64,000 nt of DNA from P52-10 sp041397365 (GCA_041397365.1 JAWKWT010000004.1:260221-324220), one strand, 5' to 3'; positions 10,375-20,700 are shown, counted from the first letter of the stretch. Notes: generated from the sequence alone by a model not told the origin. Numbers and translations are program-made.

Positions 10375-12208
10375 CGTCAGCGCCCCGCTTCAAGGCGGCG
10401 GACACCAGCAGGCGATAAAGCCTGTCCGACCATGAGCGTGGCGCGTCGAGCTTCAGCCGCGCCAGCGCCTCGGCGTTCACGTTGCCCGAGGCGCTCACGC
10501 CTTCCAGCGCGAGCCGCGCCAGCGATGCGGGCGAAGCCTCCCGCAATAACTGCAAGGCCGGGATCAGCGCGCGTTCGGCTTCGGTGAAGTCGGAGCCGAA
10601 CGGGAATGCCGCAAGCGCGCCGCTTTCCCGAAAAGGTTTCAGCGCCGCCGTCACTTTCTCCGGATAGTTTTCGCGGTGCGCAGCCGGAATTTCGAAATTA
10701 TTCGCGAGCTTTCCCGCGTCCTTGGCCTCGCGCATCAATTCGTTCTGAAAGCGTGAATCGGCGATGCCGAGCATTGCCGCGATCGTGTCGTGATCCGATT
10801 GTCCGCGCACATCGGCGACGCCGTATTCGGTGGCGAAGATATCGCGCAAATGCCGCGGAATGGTCTGGTGGCCATAGGACCAGCGCAGATTCGATTCCAG
10901 CTTCCGCCCCGAGCCGCGCGTGGCTTCGAGCGTCAGAATGGAATGCGCACCCTCCAGTGCGAACGCCTGCGCGACGAAATTGTACTGCCCGCCAACGCCG
11001 CTGACGATGCGGCCGTCATCAAGGCCGTCGGACACCGCAGCACCCAGCAGCGTCGCCATCATCGCATTGTTGACAAAGCGCGCATCGGTCCGCGCCCGTC
11101 GTTTGGTCTCTGTTTCCTCCAGAATCTCGTTGGTGAACGAGACCGCCTTCATCTGAATCTTCTCAAGTCTGCCGGGTTCCATCTCGCGCAATGCGCGATA
11201 GAAATTCTTCGGGCCGAGAAAGAAGGCCGCATGCAGCAGCGCGCCGTCGACCTCGCGCCGGATGATTCCGGCCTCGATCAGCTTCAGGAACGCCTCGACG
11301 AACATTTCGCTCAAGCCGTAGAGGCCGTGCGAAAATGGCCCGGTCTGCGCACCATCCGCGCCGAGCGCGCGAAGAATCTCCGCGAACGCCGCATTGTCGC
11401 TGTGGCGGAGGATCAACGCCTGCGCGAGCGCATCGCCGATCTGGCCGATGCCGATCTGCAAGGTGCCGCCGTCGCGGATCAGCCCGGCGACGCGAAGGCC
11501 GATCGCATATTTCCTGTCCGTGATCGGCTCGGCCGGCGGCGCGAACAACGGAAATTCGATATCCGGTCCGGTCAGGACGCCGCTGAATTCGCTTGCCGGA
11601 ATATCCGCGTCGCCTGGCATGAACGGCAATTCCGAATTCACCTCGCCGTAAAGCCGGAACGACGCGCGCCCCTCGCGCCGCACCTTCAGAAGATCGACGG
11701 TGATGTCGGTGTTGCAACTCAGGCTGTAGCGCGCCGCCTCCCCCTCGCCGCGCCGCGCGACGAGTTGCGCAACCACGTTCACGCCGCGCGACAACAGATA
11801 GTTGAAGGCGTGCGTGTAGTTGGCGGCGATATAAGCCTGCTGCGCGGCCGGCGATCCGAGCCAGCGGCCCGCGAGAAAGAAGAACTCGTTGACCTCGATG
11901 TTCGGCGGCAGCTTGTTGGCGTGCAGCGCGCTCGCATAGGTCAGATCCGGATAGCCGCCGAACAGGCGCTCGATCACCGGGTTGATGAATCGCCGTTCGA
12001 GGTCGCTCGACGGGCGCGGCTTTTCCAGCGTGAGCGCGGTGAAGATGCTCAGCCTGATCGATGGATCGGCCGCCGCGCGGGCGTACAGCGCATTGGCGAT
12101 GTGGTTGGCCTTGCCGAGCCCCAGCGGCAGGCCGAGCACGATCGTCTTGCCGACATCGCTGATGATGCGATCGGCGATGTCTTCGGCGCGGCTGAAATCC
12201 GGCGGCAT
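10370..12208 (-). CDS. acetyl-CoA hydrolase/transferase C-terminal domain protein
   Basis: 612-residue member of the family I CoA-transferase/acetyl-CoA hydrolase group, moving CoA between acyl-CoA and a free acid or hydrolysing it. The N-terminal half has a divergent glycine-rich CoA-binding region (GKTIVLGLPLGLGKANHI; GGTLQIGIGQIGDAL), the C-terminal half the AcetylCoA_hyd_C hallmark VSGVGGQYNFVAQAF followed by LEATRGSG. ATG at 12208 is preferred; an upstream in-frame ATG at 12280 would add 24 residues coded wholly by a palindromic repeat. Substrate unknown. Confidence 0.85.
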   Translation of the reverse strand: MPPDFSRAEDIADRIISDVGKTIVLGLPLGLGKANHIANALYARAAADPSIRLSIFTALTLEKPRPSSDLERRFINPVIERLFGGYPDLTYASALHANKLPPNIEVNEFFFLAGRWLGSPAAQQAYIAANYTHAFNYLLSRGVNVVAQLVARRGEGEAARYSLSCNTDITVDLLKVRREGRASFRLYGEVNSELPFMPGDADIPASEFSGVLTGPDIEFPLFAPPAEPITDRKYAIGLRVAGLIRDGGTLQIGIGQIGDALAQALILRHSDNAAFAEILRALGADGAQTGPFSHGLYGLSEMFVEAFLKLIEAGIIRREVDGALLHAAFFLGPKNFYRALREMEPGRLEKIQMKAVSFTNEILEETETKRRARTDARFVNNAMMATLLGAAVSDGLDDGRIVSGVGGQYNFVAQAFALEGAHSILTLEATRGSGRKLESNLRWSYGHQTIPRHLRDIFATEYGVADVRGQSDHDTIAAMLGIADSRFQNELMREAKDAGKLANNFEIPAAHRENYPEKVTAALKPFRESGALAAFPFGSDFTEAERALIPALQLLREASPASLARLALEGVSASGNVNAEALARLKLDAPRSWSDRLYRLLVSAALKRGADV

Positions 12209-12212
12209 CCTT

Positions 12213-12251
12213 GGATCAGTATCGCGTTTCGTTGAATCGCGATACTGATCC
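12213..12251. repeat. 14-bp perfect stem-loop at the gene start
   Basis: GGATCAGTATCGCG (12213-12226) and CGCGATACTGATCC (12238-12251), 11-nt loop holding a CGTTGAAT fragment like module B. It begins 4 bp before the ATG of the acetyl-CoA hydrolase gene, so it would fold in the 5' leader. Confidence 0.9.
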
Positions 12252-12311
12252 AGGTTTTTGATTTGACGCGTTTCCTTCATGCGAACCGGTATCCACTTCG
12301 CTCGAAAACGC
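12252..12311. repeat. repeat module C (AACCGGTATCCACTTCGCTC type)
   Basis: AT-rich GGTTTTTGATTTGACGCG followed by AACCGGTATCCACTTCGCTC and GAAAACGCT. I recognise this as a dispersed intergenic repeat of Bradyrhizobium-like genomes; only one copy is in this window. It fills the gap to the gene ending at 12320. Confidence 0.6.
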
Positions 12312-12319
12312 TATGGGTG

Positions 12320-13333
12320 TCAGACCGTTGCGACCGGAGTCACGGGCGAGCCGACCGCGCCGGTGAGGCGCAGCGGCGGCGCCGTCAGCAGAAAATGGCT
12401 GCGCTTCGTCTGCCGCAGATGCATCGCCAGTTCGGTGAAGAACCAGAGTTCGCCGAGCGGAATGCCGCGCTTGAACAGGCAATGCTGATGCAGCGGCAGG
12501 CGGTGCGTCACATGCAGCTCGGGCGACGCCTCCATCCGCTCGACCGCGAAATTGTCAGCGCACAGCGCCGACACCTTGTTGGCCGTCAGCCAGTTGTGAA
12601 AGCCCTCGTCGCTGCCCTTCAGCGCCGAACACATGTGATGGATGCGCTCCGGATCGGGGTCGCGGCCCATCTTCAGCACCTCGTCGCCGAAGGCGGTGTG
12701 GATGCACACCATATCGCCCGGCGCGACCGTGACCCCGTCCGCCTTCATGACGTTCTGAAACTCCTCGAACGTCACCGTCTTCTCGGCACGACCGAAATGC
12801 TTTTCGAGGTCGATCAGAACACCGCGACTTTGAATCGCCTTGACGGCAAATTTGTCGATGCCGAGCGTCATCGCGTAATCGTCGCCGCGCTGCTCCGGCG
12901 GGATAACGTCGATGCCGGCGCGATAACCATTGTAAAAGCACGACACGTCCTCGCCCGTGCCGTCGAGATCGAAAGTCGATCCGACATGGGCGAAGCTGTC
13001 CCACTGCGTCGAATATTGCGTGCACATCAGCACAGCGTCGTCGCAGACGACATCGCAGAAGAAATGCGTTTTGGTTTTTACGCGCGAATTGAAGACCGGA
13101 TTGCCGTCGCGCTCGGTCGGCTTCAGCGTCGGCGGAAAGCGGATCGGCGCGAGCGAGCGGCCGCCGGGATAATCCAGCGGCAGGCTGAGACAGAACGAAC
13201 GGCCTTCCTGCACTTCCTTGACCGCGCGCAGCACCGCGCCGCTGTCGATGTAATTCAGGCTGCCGAGCTGATCGTCCTCGCCAAACTCGCCCCAGTTCGA
13301 GCCCTCGGGGCGCTTCGTCCATCGCTTCGTCAT
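12320..13333 (-). CDS. cyclase family protein (kynurenine formamidase-like hydrolase)
   Basis: 337 residues, cyclase/KynB-like metal-dependent hydrolase superfamily. The region TQYSTQWDSFAHVG corresponds to the family's metal-binding segment (usually H-x-G-T-H-x-D), with VCIHTAFGDE and GDMVCIHT further on. Natural substrates of this long, roughly 330-residue subgroup are not established; amide or lactone hydrolysis is inferred. GAGGA precedes the ATG. It lies 10 bp after the carboxyltransferase gene on the same strand, so the two are probably cotranscribed. Confidence 0.85.
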   Translation of the reverse strand: MTKRWTKRPEGSNWGEFGEDDQLGSLNYIDSGAVLRAVKEVQEGRSFCLSLPLDYPGGRSLAPIRFPPTLKPTERDGNPVFNSRVKTKTHFFCDVVCDDAVLMCTQYSTQWDSFAHVGSTFDLDGTGEDVSCFYNGYRAGIDVIPPEQRGDDYAMTLGIDKFAVKAIQSRGVLIDLEKHFGRAEKTVTFEEFQNVMKADGVTVAPGDMVCIHTAFGDEVLKMGRDPDPERIHHMCSALKGSDEGFHNWLTANKVSALCADNFAVERMEASPELHVTHRLPLHQHCLFKRGIPLGELWFFTELAMHLRQTKRSHFLLTAPPLRLTGAVGSPVTPVATV

Positions 13334-13343
13334 GATTGGGTCC

Positions 13344-14900
13344 TCAGGGGCGGATCGAGAAATTCGTACGTCCGGGCGTGCGCACCGGCTCGGCCAGCCG
13401 GGCGAAATCGCAGAGCAGCGAGCGCGTGCGGCGCGGATCGACGATTTCCTCGACCCAGAATTTCTCCGCCGTACGGAATGGCGATTTCATTTTGTCGAGC
13501 CGCGTCTCGATTTCCTTCAGCTTCGCCGCCGGATCGGCCGCAGCATCGATCTCCGCGCGATAGGCCGCCTCGACGCCGCCTTCGAGCGGCAGCGAGCCCC
13601 ATGACGACGACAGCCACGCATAGCGCAGCGACAGCCGCCCGCCCGGCTGATGCGCCGCGCCCGCGACGCCATAGGCGTTGCGGATAATGATCGTGCACCA
13701 CGGCACCGTCGATTGATTCAGCGCCGCCATCGCGCGGACGCCGTAACGGATGGTGGCGGACTTCTCCGCCTCCAGCCCGATCAGGAAGCCGGGGCAGTCG
13801 CACAGATAGACCACCGGCAGATGGAACGTCTCGGCGAGATCGACGAAGCGGATCACCTTCTGGCAGGTGTCGGCCGTCCACGATCCCGCATAGTTGTAAG
13901 GGTCGCTCGCCAGCAAGAGCACGGCGCGGCCATCGAAGCGCGCAAAGCCGGCGATGATCGAGCGGCCGAAATTCGGCGCCAGTTCGAAGAACGAACCCTT
14001 GTCCACCACCGATTCGATGATGGTGCGCATCTTGTAGACCTGCCGGCGGTTGCGCGGCACCATCGACATCAGCTTTTCGTCCTGGCGCTCCGGATCGTCG
14101 TCGCAGGCAATCGTCGGCGGCAATTCGTGGACCGACGACGGCAGATAGGACAGGAAGCGCCGCGCGCATTCGAACGCCTCCTCCTCCGTCTCCGTCGCAT
14201 GATCGACGCCGCCCGCGCGCGTCTGGATTTCCCAGCCGCCGAGTTCGGTCTTGCTCAGCGGCTGACCGAGACGCGCGACCAGAGGCGGGCCGGCGACGAA
14301 CATCGCCGATTGTTTGGTCATGATCGAATAATGGCTCGCCGCCAGACGCGCCGCGCCGAGACCGGCGACCGAGCCGAGCCCGAGCCCGACCACCGGCACC
14401 TGCGCCATGTTCTCCGTCATGTAATAGAAGCCGTCGGTGCCGCCGACGCCGCCCGGCAGGTTCGTCGCGCCGCGCGTCTCGATGGTCTTGACCGAACCGC
14501 CGCCGCCAGAGCCTTCGATGACGCGGATGATCGGAATGCGGAAGGCATTCGCCGTCTTCTCCGCCATCAGCGGCTTGTCCTTGATCGAGGCGTCGGCGGA
14601 GCCGCCGCGCACGGTGAAATCGTCACCGACGACGACCACCGGGCGGCCGTCGATCTTGCCGCGCCCGAACACGCAGTTTGCCGGCATCACATTCTTGAGG
14701 TCGCCGTTCGGCTCGTATTCGCCGACGCCGGAGATCGTTCCGGTTTCCTGAAAGCTGTTCTTGTCGACGAGGGCGTCGATCCGCTCGCGGATCGTCAGCC
14801 GGCCCGCGTCGTGCTGGCGCTTGACCTTGTCAGGCCCGCCCATTTCGAGGGCGAACGCCCGCCTGCGGTTCAGTTCGTCGAGTTCGGGCTTCCAGTTCAT
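13344..14900 (-). CDS. acyl-CoA carboxylase carboxyltransferase (beta) subunit
   Basis: 518-residue biotin-dependent carboxyltransferase, propionyl/methylcrotonyl-CoA carboxylase beta type. N-terminal crotonase-like half with GSGGGGSVKTIETRG and GLGSVAGLGAARLAASHY, C-terminal half with LASDPYNYAGSWTAD, CDCPGFLIGLEAEKSATIRYG and RNAYGVAGAAHQ. Start at 14900 has GGAG 9 bp upstream. A stand-alone biotin carrier is divergently placed 240 bp away, but no biotin carboxylase subunit occurs in the window. Which acyl-CoA is carboxylated cannot be read off. Confidence 0.93.
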   Translation of the reverse strand: MNWKPELDELNRRRAFALEMGGPDKVKRQHDAGRLTIRERIDALVDKNSFQETGTISGVGEYEPNGDLKNVMPANCVFGRGKIDGRPVVVVGDDFTVRGGSADASIKDKPLMAEKTANAFRIPIIRVIEGSGGGGSVKTIETRGATNLPGGVGGTDGFYYMTENMAQVPVVGLGLGSVAGLGAARLAASHYSIMTKQSAMFVAGPPLVARLGQPLSKTELGGWEIQTRAGGVDHATETEEEAFECARRFLSYLPSSVHELPPTIACDDDPERQDEKLMSMVPRNRRQVYKMRTIIESVVDKGSFFELAPNFGRSIIAGFARFDGRAVLLLASDPYNYAGSWTADTCQKVIRFVDLAETFHLPVVYLCDCPGFLIGLEAEKSATIRYGVRAMAALNQSTVPWCTIIIRNAYGVAGAAHQPGGRLSLRYAWLSSSWGSLPLEGGVEAAYRAEIDAAADPAAKLKEIETRLDKMKSPFRTAEKFWVEEIVDPRRTRSLLCDFARLAEPVRTPGRTNFSIRP

Positions 14901-15141
14901 GCGGCGCTCCGTTTCCACCCAATCGTCTTGCGCCTGATTCCTGGCCGGCGCGATTTTGCCGTATCGTTCTGAACGCAAAGTGGCGTTTCAGCAAGAGTTG
15001 ACGCGATCGCGCCATCCCCTCGTCGCAGGGCGCTGCGCCCGCAGCGCAGACGTTCGACCGAAATTCTTGCGCAGCGCGTCCGATCCGATCCAGAATGCAA
15101 CGAATATCCTCGTTTCAAAATCAAAGGGCAGGAAAACCGGA

Positions 15142-15363
15142 ATGAGCGAAATCAAGATCAAGAGCGACGTTGCGGGGCGGGTCTGTTCGATTCCCGCCGA
15201 GATCGGCGCCAGCCTGAACGACGGCGACGAGATTCTGTTCGTCGAAGCAATGAAGATGGAGATCCCGGTGACGGCGTCGGGCGCCGGCAAGCTCACGTCC
15301 ATCCTAGTCAAGGTCGACGACATCATCGCCGAAGAACAGGTCGTCGCAATCATCGAAGGCTGA
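15142..15363 (+). CDS. biotin carboxyl carrier protein, stand-alone
   Basis: 73 residues consisting only of a biotinyl/lipoyl-attachment domain, with the biotinylation motif EAMKMEIP (Lys about residue 37). It carries CO2 between a biotin carboxylase and a carboxyltransferase, most plausibly the one encoded divergently at 13344-14900. The short ATG start at 15142 matches the domain boundary. It is followed 30 bp later by a crotonase gene on the same strand. No biotin carboxylase is nearby, so that subunit must come from elsewhere. Confidence 0.93.
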   Translation: MSEIKIKSDVAGRVCSIPAEIGASLNDGDEILFVEAMKMEIPVTASGAGKLTSILVKVDDIIAEEQVVAIIEG

Positions 15364-15393
15364 TCCGAGACGCAAAGACAGGGAGCAAACAAC

Positions 15394-16260
15394 ATGGCCC
15401 ACAACTACAAGACCATCATGGTCTCCGACGAAGAACCGATGATCCGGCGCATCACGCTGAACCGCCCGAAATTCCTGAACGCCTACAATCACGTCCTCTG
15501 CCACGAAGTCACGCAGGCCGTGGACGAATACATGAAGACGGACGCGCTGCGCTGCCTCGTCATCACCGGCGCAGGGCGCGGCTTCTGCGCCGGCGGCGAT
15601 ATTTCCGGCACCGAACCGATGGAAGAGCGGATGGCCCGCATCAACGTGCAGATCGGCCGCGGCGTGGAGATGCGCGACGGCATGCACCGCGTCGTTCTCG
15701 CATTGGCGCGTTGCGACAAGCCGGTGATCGCGATGGTCAACGGTCCCTGCGTCGCCGGCGGCCTCGCGCTGGCGCTGGCCTGCGATTTCCGTGTCGCCTC
15801 CGACAAGGCGAAGCTCGGCGACACCAGCGGCAAGTTCGGCCTGCTGCCCGACGAAGGCGGCGCATGGCTGTTTCCGCGCTTCATGGGCATGGACAAGGCG
15901 CTGAAGATGACGCTGCTCGCTGAAGTCTATGACGCCGCCGAAGCAGAGCGTCTCGGACTCGTGACCGAGGTGGTGCCGCACGACCGGCTTGAGACGAGGA
16001 CGCTGGAATTCGCCCGCGCGCTTGCGGGCCAGGCGCCGCTCGCGGTCAAGATGGCCAAGCACATGATGCAGCGCTCCGTCGATATCAGCCTCGAACGCTC
16101 GTTGCAGGACGCCTGCATGGCGGTGATGATCGCCAACCCGACCGAGGACGTGCAGAAGGCCGCAAGGCGTTCCACGAAAAGCGCAAGCCGGTGTTTCAGG
16201 GACGCCAGACAGCATGATCCGAAAAGCGGGAACCGGTTTTCGGATCAGATCATGCCTTAA
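15394..16260 (+). CDS. enoyl-CoA hydratase/isomerase family protein, frameshifted 3' end
   Basis: Crotonase-fold protein, 288 residues as read. Core GAGRGFCAGGDISG and CVAGGLALALACDF, with Leu in place of the first catalytic Glu, and GKFGLLPDEGGAW in the second acidic position, as in isomerase-like members. The last 35 residues are aberrant: one G is missing near 16155 (CAGAAGGCC). Restoring it gives the expected tail EGRKAFHEKRKPVFQGR and a stop at 16215-16217, 274 residues. As written, translation runs into the hairpin repeat and stops at 16260. SD AGGGAG precedes the ATG. Confidence 0.88.
   Translation: MAHNYKTIMVSDEEPMIRRITLNRPKFLNAYNHVLCHEVTQAVDEYMKTDALRCLVITGAGRGFCAGGDISGTEPMEERMARINVQIGRGVEMRDGMHRVVLALARCDKPVIAMVNGPCVAGGLALALACDFRVASDKAKLGDTSGKFGLLPDEGGAWLFPRFMGMDKALKMTLLAEVYDAAEAERLGLVTEVVPHDRLETRTLEFARALAGQAPLAVKMAKHMMQRSVDISLERSLQDACMAVMIANPTEDVQKAARRSTKSASRCFRDARQHDPKSGNRFSDQIMP
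16210..16257. repeat. hairpin repeat, module A, copy 2
   Basis: AGCATGATCCGAAAAGCGGG ... TTTTCGG ... GATCATGCC. The upstream crotonase frame reads into it because of a frameshift, and its restored stop TGA lies inside the left arm. Confidence 0.9.
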
Positions 16261-16281
16261 ACAACGACCGAGGGCCCGCGC

Positions 16282-17676
16282 TCAGCCGCGCACGGGCCAC
16301 TCCGGCAGGTCGGTGCCGAGCGGCACCGAAGGCCGCGCCCACATCGCCGGCGTCTTCGACAGGATGGCCGAGTGCCGCACCGCGCTGAGTTCGCCGAAGC
16401 CGGACGGCATCGTCTGCATGTATCTCGCAACGGTCTCCGGCGTCAGATCGGGCTGTTCCATCGCGCCATCGATGCGGCCGAGATTCCACAGCCAGCGGCC
16501 GGTCTGCGCCAGCGAGACGCGGACGTGCCAGCTTCCGCCCTCGCGCGCCTGCCGCGCCTTGGCCATCATCGCGCCGAACGCCATCAAATAGCCAGTGGCG
16601 TGATCGAGCATCTGCGACGGCAATTCTTTCGGTCCATCGATGCCGGCCGCCTGCCCTTCGGCATGGTTGAAGCCGGTCGAGGTCTGCACCAGCGAGTCGA
16701 AGCCGCGGCGACCCGACCACGGCCCGGCGTGACCGTAGGCGGAGAGCGACACATAGACGATACCGGGATTGATGTTCGCCGCCTCCTCCGGCGAAAAGCC
16801 GAGGGCCGCGATCGCATGCGGCCGGTAGCCTTGCGAGAAAACATCCGCCTCGCTGAGCAATTCGCGCAAGGACGCCCGCCCCTTCTCGCTCTTGAGTTCG
16901 AGCGACACCGACAGTTTTCCGCGCCCGTTGTCGATCGTCAGCCAGTCGATCTGCGGCAGCGCCGGACCTGAGATCAGCATCACATCGGCGCCGTGCGCGG
17001 CGAGCGTGCGGCCGGCGACGGGACCGGCGATCACGCGCGACAGATCGAGCACGCGAATGCCGGCCAGCGGGCGATCGCCGACCGGCCACGGTTTTGGCTC
17101 CGCGTCGCCGATCTTCTCGATGGTCAGCACCGGCAGTTCCGCCAGCGCGCGCGCCTGCGGATGCTTCGACCACGTGTCGTAAGAGCGCATGAACGAGACG
17201 ACGCAGCCGCCGGCATAGGCCGCCGTCTCGAACGCCTCGCCGTCCCATTGCATCAGCGCGGCCTGGACTTTTTCACGCTCTCCCTCGCAGGCGAGCAGCT
17301 TGCAGATATTGGCGCGATGCTGAGGGAAATTCGTATGCAGACGGACGAAGCCGTCGCGCACTTTGTAGACGCCGGCGATAGCGTCCCAGGCCGGCGGCGG
17401 CGGCTTGCCGTCGAGGCGCAGATAGCGCTCGCTGCGGCATTCCACGACCGCATGTTCGAGCGCGACCGACACCTGCTGCATCTGTCCGCTGCGCATGCGC
17501 CAGATGTCGGCGGCGGCGAGCCCGGCGGCGGCAATCGAAGCCTGCGCGGCGGTGTCGATAGCGAACGAACTCGGCAGCAGCGGCGGCGTGCCCGTCAGTT
17601 TGGCGAAGCTCAACGCCGCCGGATCGCCGCCCGCCACGCGCCAGAGGTCGGCAAGAACATCTTGGCTTTGCATCAT
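16282..17676 (-). CDS. CaiB/BaiF family CoA-transferase with N-terminal extension
   Basis: 464-residue class III CoA-transferase, swapping CoA between acyl-CoA and a carboxylate. The conserved CoA-binding part begins late, at about residue 205 (LAGIRVLDLSRVIAGPVAGRTLA), preceded by a roughly 200-residue region that looks like a degenerate second CaiB half. The family Asp is probably in SQMLDHATGYL; YVSLSAYGHAGPWSGRRGFD is the substrate-loop motif. GGGAG lies before ATGATG. It faces the dnaE2 operon tail in the same direction but 62 bp after it, so independent expression is likely. Confidence 0.88.
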   Translation of the reverse strand: MMQSQDVLADLWRVAGGDPAALSFAKLTGTPPLLPSSFAIDTAAQASIAAAGLAAADIWRMRSGQMQQVSVALEHAVVECRSERYLRLDGKPPPPAWDAIAGVYKVRDGFVRLHTNFPQHRANICKLLACEGEREKVQAALMQWDGEAFETAAYAGGCVVSFMRSYDTWSKHPQARALAELPVLTIEKIGDAEPKPWPVGDRPLAGIRVLDLSRVIAGPVAGRTLAAHGADVMLISGPALPQIDWLTIDNGRGKLSVSLELKSEKGRASLRELLSEADVFSQGYRPHAIAALGFSPEEAANINPGIVYVSLSAYGHAGPWSGRRGFDSLVQTSTGFNHAEGQAAGIDGPKELPSQMLDHATGYLMAFGAMMAKARQAREGGSWHVRVSLAQTGRWLWNLGRIDGAMEQPDLTPETVARYMQTMPSGFGELSAVRHSAILSKTPAMWARPSVPLGTDLPEWPVRG

Positions 17677-17738
17677 CGCACTCTCCCGGCGAGCTTCCGA
17701 CGCAAAGCATTGCGCAGCCGATTGTGCAGCGCAAGAAA

Positions 17739-20700
17739 TTAATGAAAATCGCGCGAGCGCGGCAGAATCCGGACATTGCGCGGGTGGTGGGCGCGCGGCT
17801 GAGGCGCATGGCCGTCCGCCGCTCCCTCTTCCGTCTCGTCACGCGAGCCGGGCAGGCCGTCCAAGAGGCGGCCCATCTCATGCGTCCGGTCGATCAGCCG
17901 GTCGGCGACGATATGCACCACGCCCTCGATGCTTTTCTGCACCCGGCCCTCGATCAGGATCAGCCGAGCGCCCATCACCTCCTTGCGGTATTGCTCCATC
18001 TTTTTCGGCCAGACGACGATGTTGGCGATGCCGGTCTCGTCCTCAATCGTCATGAACACCGTGCCCTTGGAGGTGCCGGGCCGCTGGCGCACCAGCACGA
18101 CGCCAAGCGCATCTCGCTCGCTGCCTGTCGCCGAGTTCGGTCGCGTCGTGGCAGGACCGCACCACCCTCGCGTGCAAAAAGCGCACGCAGGAACTGCATC
18201 GGATGACCCTTCACCGACAGGCGGATGCTCTGATAGTCCGCGACGACATGCTCGGAAAGCGCCATCGCCGGCAGCGGCCTGGCCGCCTCGTCCGGCTGCT
18301 CGCGCGCAGCGGCGGCGACGAACAAAGGTAGCGGCACATCGTCCGGCAGCCGCCGGACCGCCCACAGCGCGGCGCGGCGATCGAGCCCGAGCGAGCGGAA
18401 CGCATCCGCATCCGCCAGCAGCAACAACGCGCGCTTGGGAAGTCGCGTGTCGCGCGCGAAATCCTCCAGCGACTGAAACGGCCGCCGCAAGCGCGCGGCG
18501 ACGATCCGCTCCGACCAGTCGTCTTCACCGCGCTGCTTCAACTCCTTTTCGTCAAGTCGCTTGAAGCCATCGATCTGCCGGAAGCCGATGCGCAACGCAC
18601 GATGCCGGCTCGCGGGCGATGTAGGCAGCTCCAGCGTGTTGTCCCAGAAGCTGAACGAGACATCGACCGGCAGCACCTCGACGCCATTTTCGCGCGCATC
18701 GCGCACGATCTGCGCCGGCGCATAAAAACCCATCGGCTGCGAGTTCAACAGGCCGCAGGCGAAGGCGTCCGGATGTACATGCTTGATCCATGAGGAGACA
18801 TAGACGAGCTTGGCGAAGCTCGCCGCATGACTTTCCGGAAAGCCGTAGCTGCCGAACCCCTTGATCTGCTCGAAACAGTTTTTCGCGAATGCCGGATCAT
18901 AGCCGCGCGCGATCATGCGGCCGACCATCATCTCCTCGAATTTGTGAATGGTGCCGACATGGCGGAACGTCGCCATCGCGCGCCGCAGCCCGTTCGCCTC
19001 CTCAGACGAAAACTCCGCCGCCGTCATGGCGATCCGCATCGCCTGCTCCTGAAACAGCGGAACGCCGAGCGTGCGTCCAAGAATCTGCTCAAGCTCGTCG
19101 GCCGGCCCGTGCGCGGGCGACGGCGACGGATACGTCACCGTTTCCTGTCCGTTTCGCCGCCGAAGATAAGGATGCACCATATCGCCCTGGATCGGCCCCG
19201 GACGCACGATCGCGACCTCGATGACGAGATCGTAAAACGTCCGCGGCCTCAGGCGCGGCAGCATGTTCATCTGCGCGCGGCTTTCGACCTGGAACACGCC
19301 GAGCGACTCGCCGCGCGAGAGCATCTTGTAGACCTCGTCGTCATCCTCTCCCTTGATTTCCGCCAGCGTGTGGCGTTCGCCCTTGTGCAACGCGATCAGG
19401 TCGAGGCATTTGCGGATGCAGGTCAGCATGCCGAGCGCCAGCACATCGACCTTCATCATGCGCAAGGCGTCGACATCGTCCTTGTCCCATTCGATGAAGG
19501 TGCGGCCGTCCATCGCCGCATTGCCGATCGGCACATAGCTGTCGAGCCGATCCTGCGTCAGCACATAGCCGCCGACATGCTGCGACAGATGTCGCGGAAA
19601 ACCGATCAGTTCGGTCGCAAGCGCGACCGCGCGGGCGATGACCGGGCTGGACGGATCGAGCCCCGCCTGCTCGAATTGCTGCTGCGTATAGCCCTCGCCC
19701 CAGCTTCCCCACACCGTATCCGCCAGCGCCGCGGTGACGTCCTCGCTCAGGCCGAGCGCCTTGCCGACATCGCGGATGGCGCTGCGCGGGCGATAATGAA
19801 TGACGGTGGCGATGATCGCCGCGCGATGGCGTCCGTAGCGCTCATACACATACTGCATCACCTCCTCGCGCCGCTCGTGCTCGAAATCGACGTCGATGTC
19901 GGGCGGCTCCAGCCGCTCCTTGGAGATGAACCGCTCGAACAAAAGATCGATCTCCGCCGGATTGACGGCAGTGATGCCGAGCACGAAGCAGACGGCGGAA
20001 TTCGCCGCCGAGCCACGGCCTTGGCACAGGATGTCTTTCGCCTTCGCGAAATGCACGATGTCATGCACGGTGAGGAAATAATGCGCGTAGTTCAGCTCCG
20101 CGATCAGCGCGAGTTCCTTGTGCAGGTTTTTGCGCGTTGTCTCATCGATCCCGTCCGGGAAATACTCGTAAGTGCCCGCCCATGTCAGATATTCCAGATG
20201 CTGTTGCGCCGTGCGGCCGGGCGGCACCGGCTCGTCGGGATATTGATATTTCAGGTCGCCAAGCGAAAACGAGATTTGCGCCGCGAATCGCCGCGTTTCT
20301 TCCAACGCCTCGCGATGATTGGAGAACAGGCGGCTCATTTCGGCCGACGATTTCAGATGCCGTTCGGCGTTCGCTTCCAGCTTGCGGCCGACTTTATCGA
20401 TCGAGGTTTTCTCGCGGATGCAGGTGAGCACATCCTGCAAGGCGCGGCGGCCGGGATCGTGGTAGAGCACGTCGTTGGTGGCTATCAGGGGACATCGCAC
20501 CGTATCGGCAATCCGGCGGAGGCGCGCCAGCAGCCGCGCATCGTCGCCGCGATACAGACAGGCCGCGGCAAGCCAGACGCCCTCGGCGCGCGAGCGCTTG
20601 AGCGCATCCAGCACCTGCGCCAGATCGCCGGAGCTGAAGCGGCGTGGCGGCATCACCACCAGCAACTGACCCGCGCTGAACTCCACAAGATCGGACAGTC

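Noticed and set aside
10790..12235. 481-codon open frame on the plus strand opposite the acetyl-CoA hydrolase gene
   Set aside because: Antisense shadow: Arg/Ala/Asp-rich, no recognisable motif, while the opposite strand codes a clear family protein.
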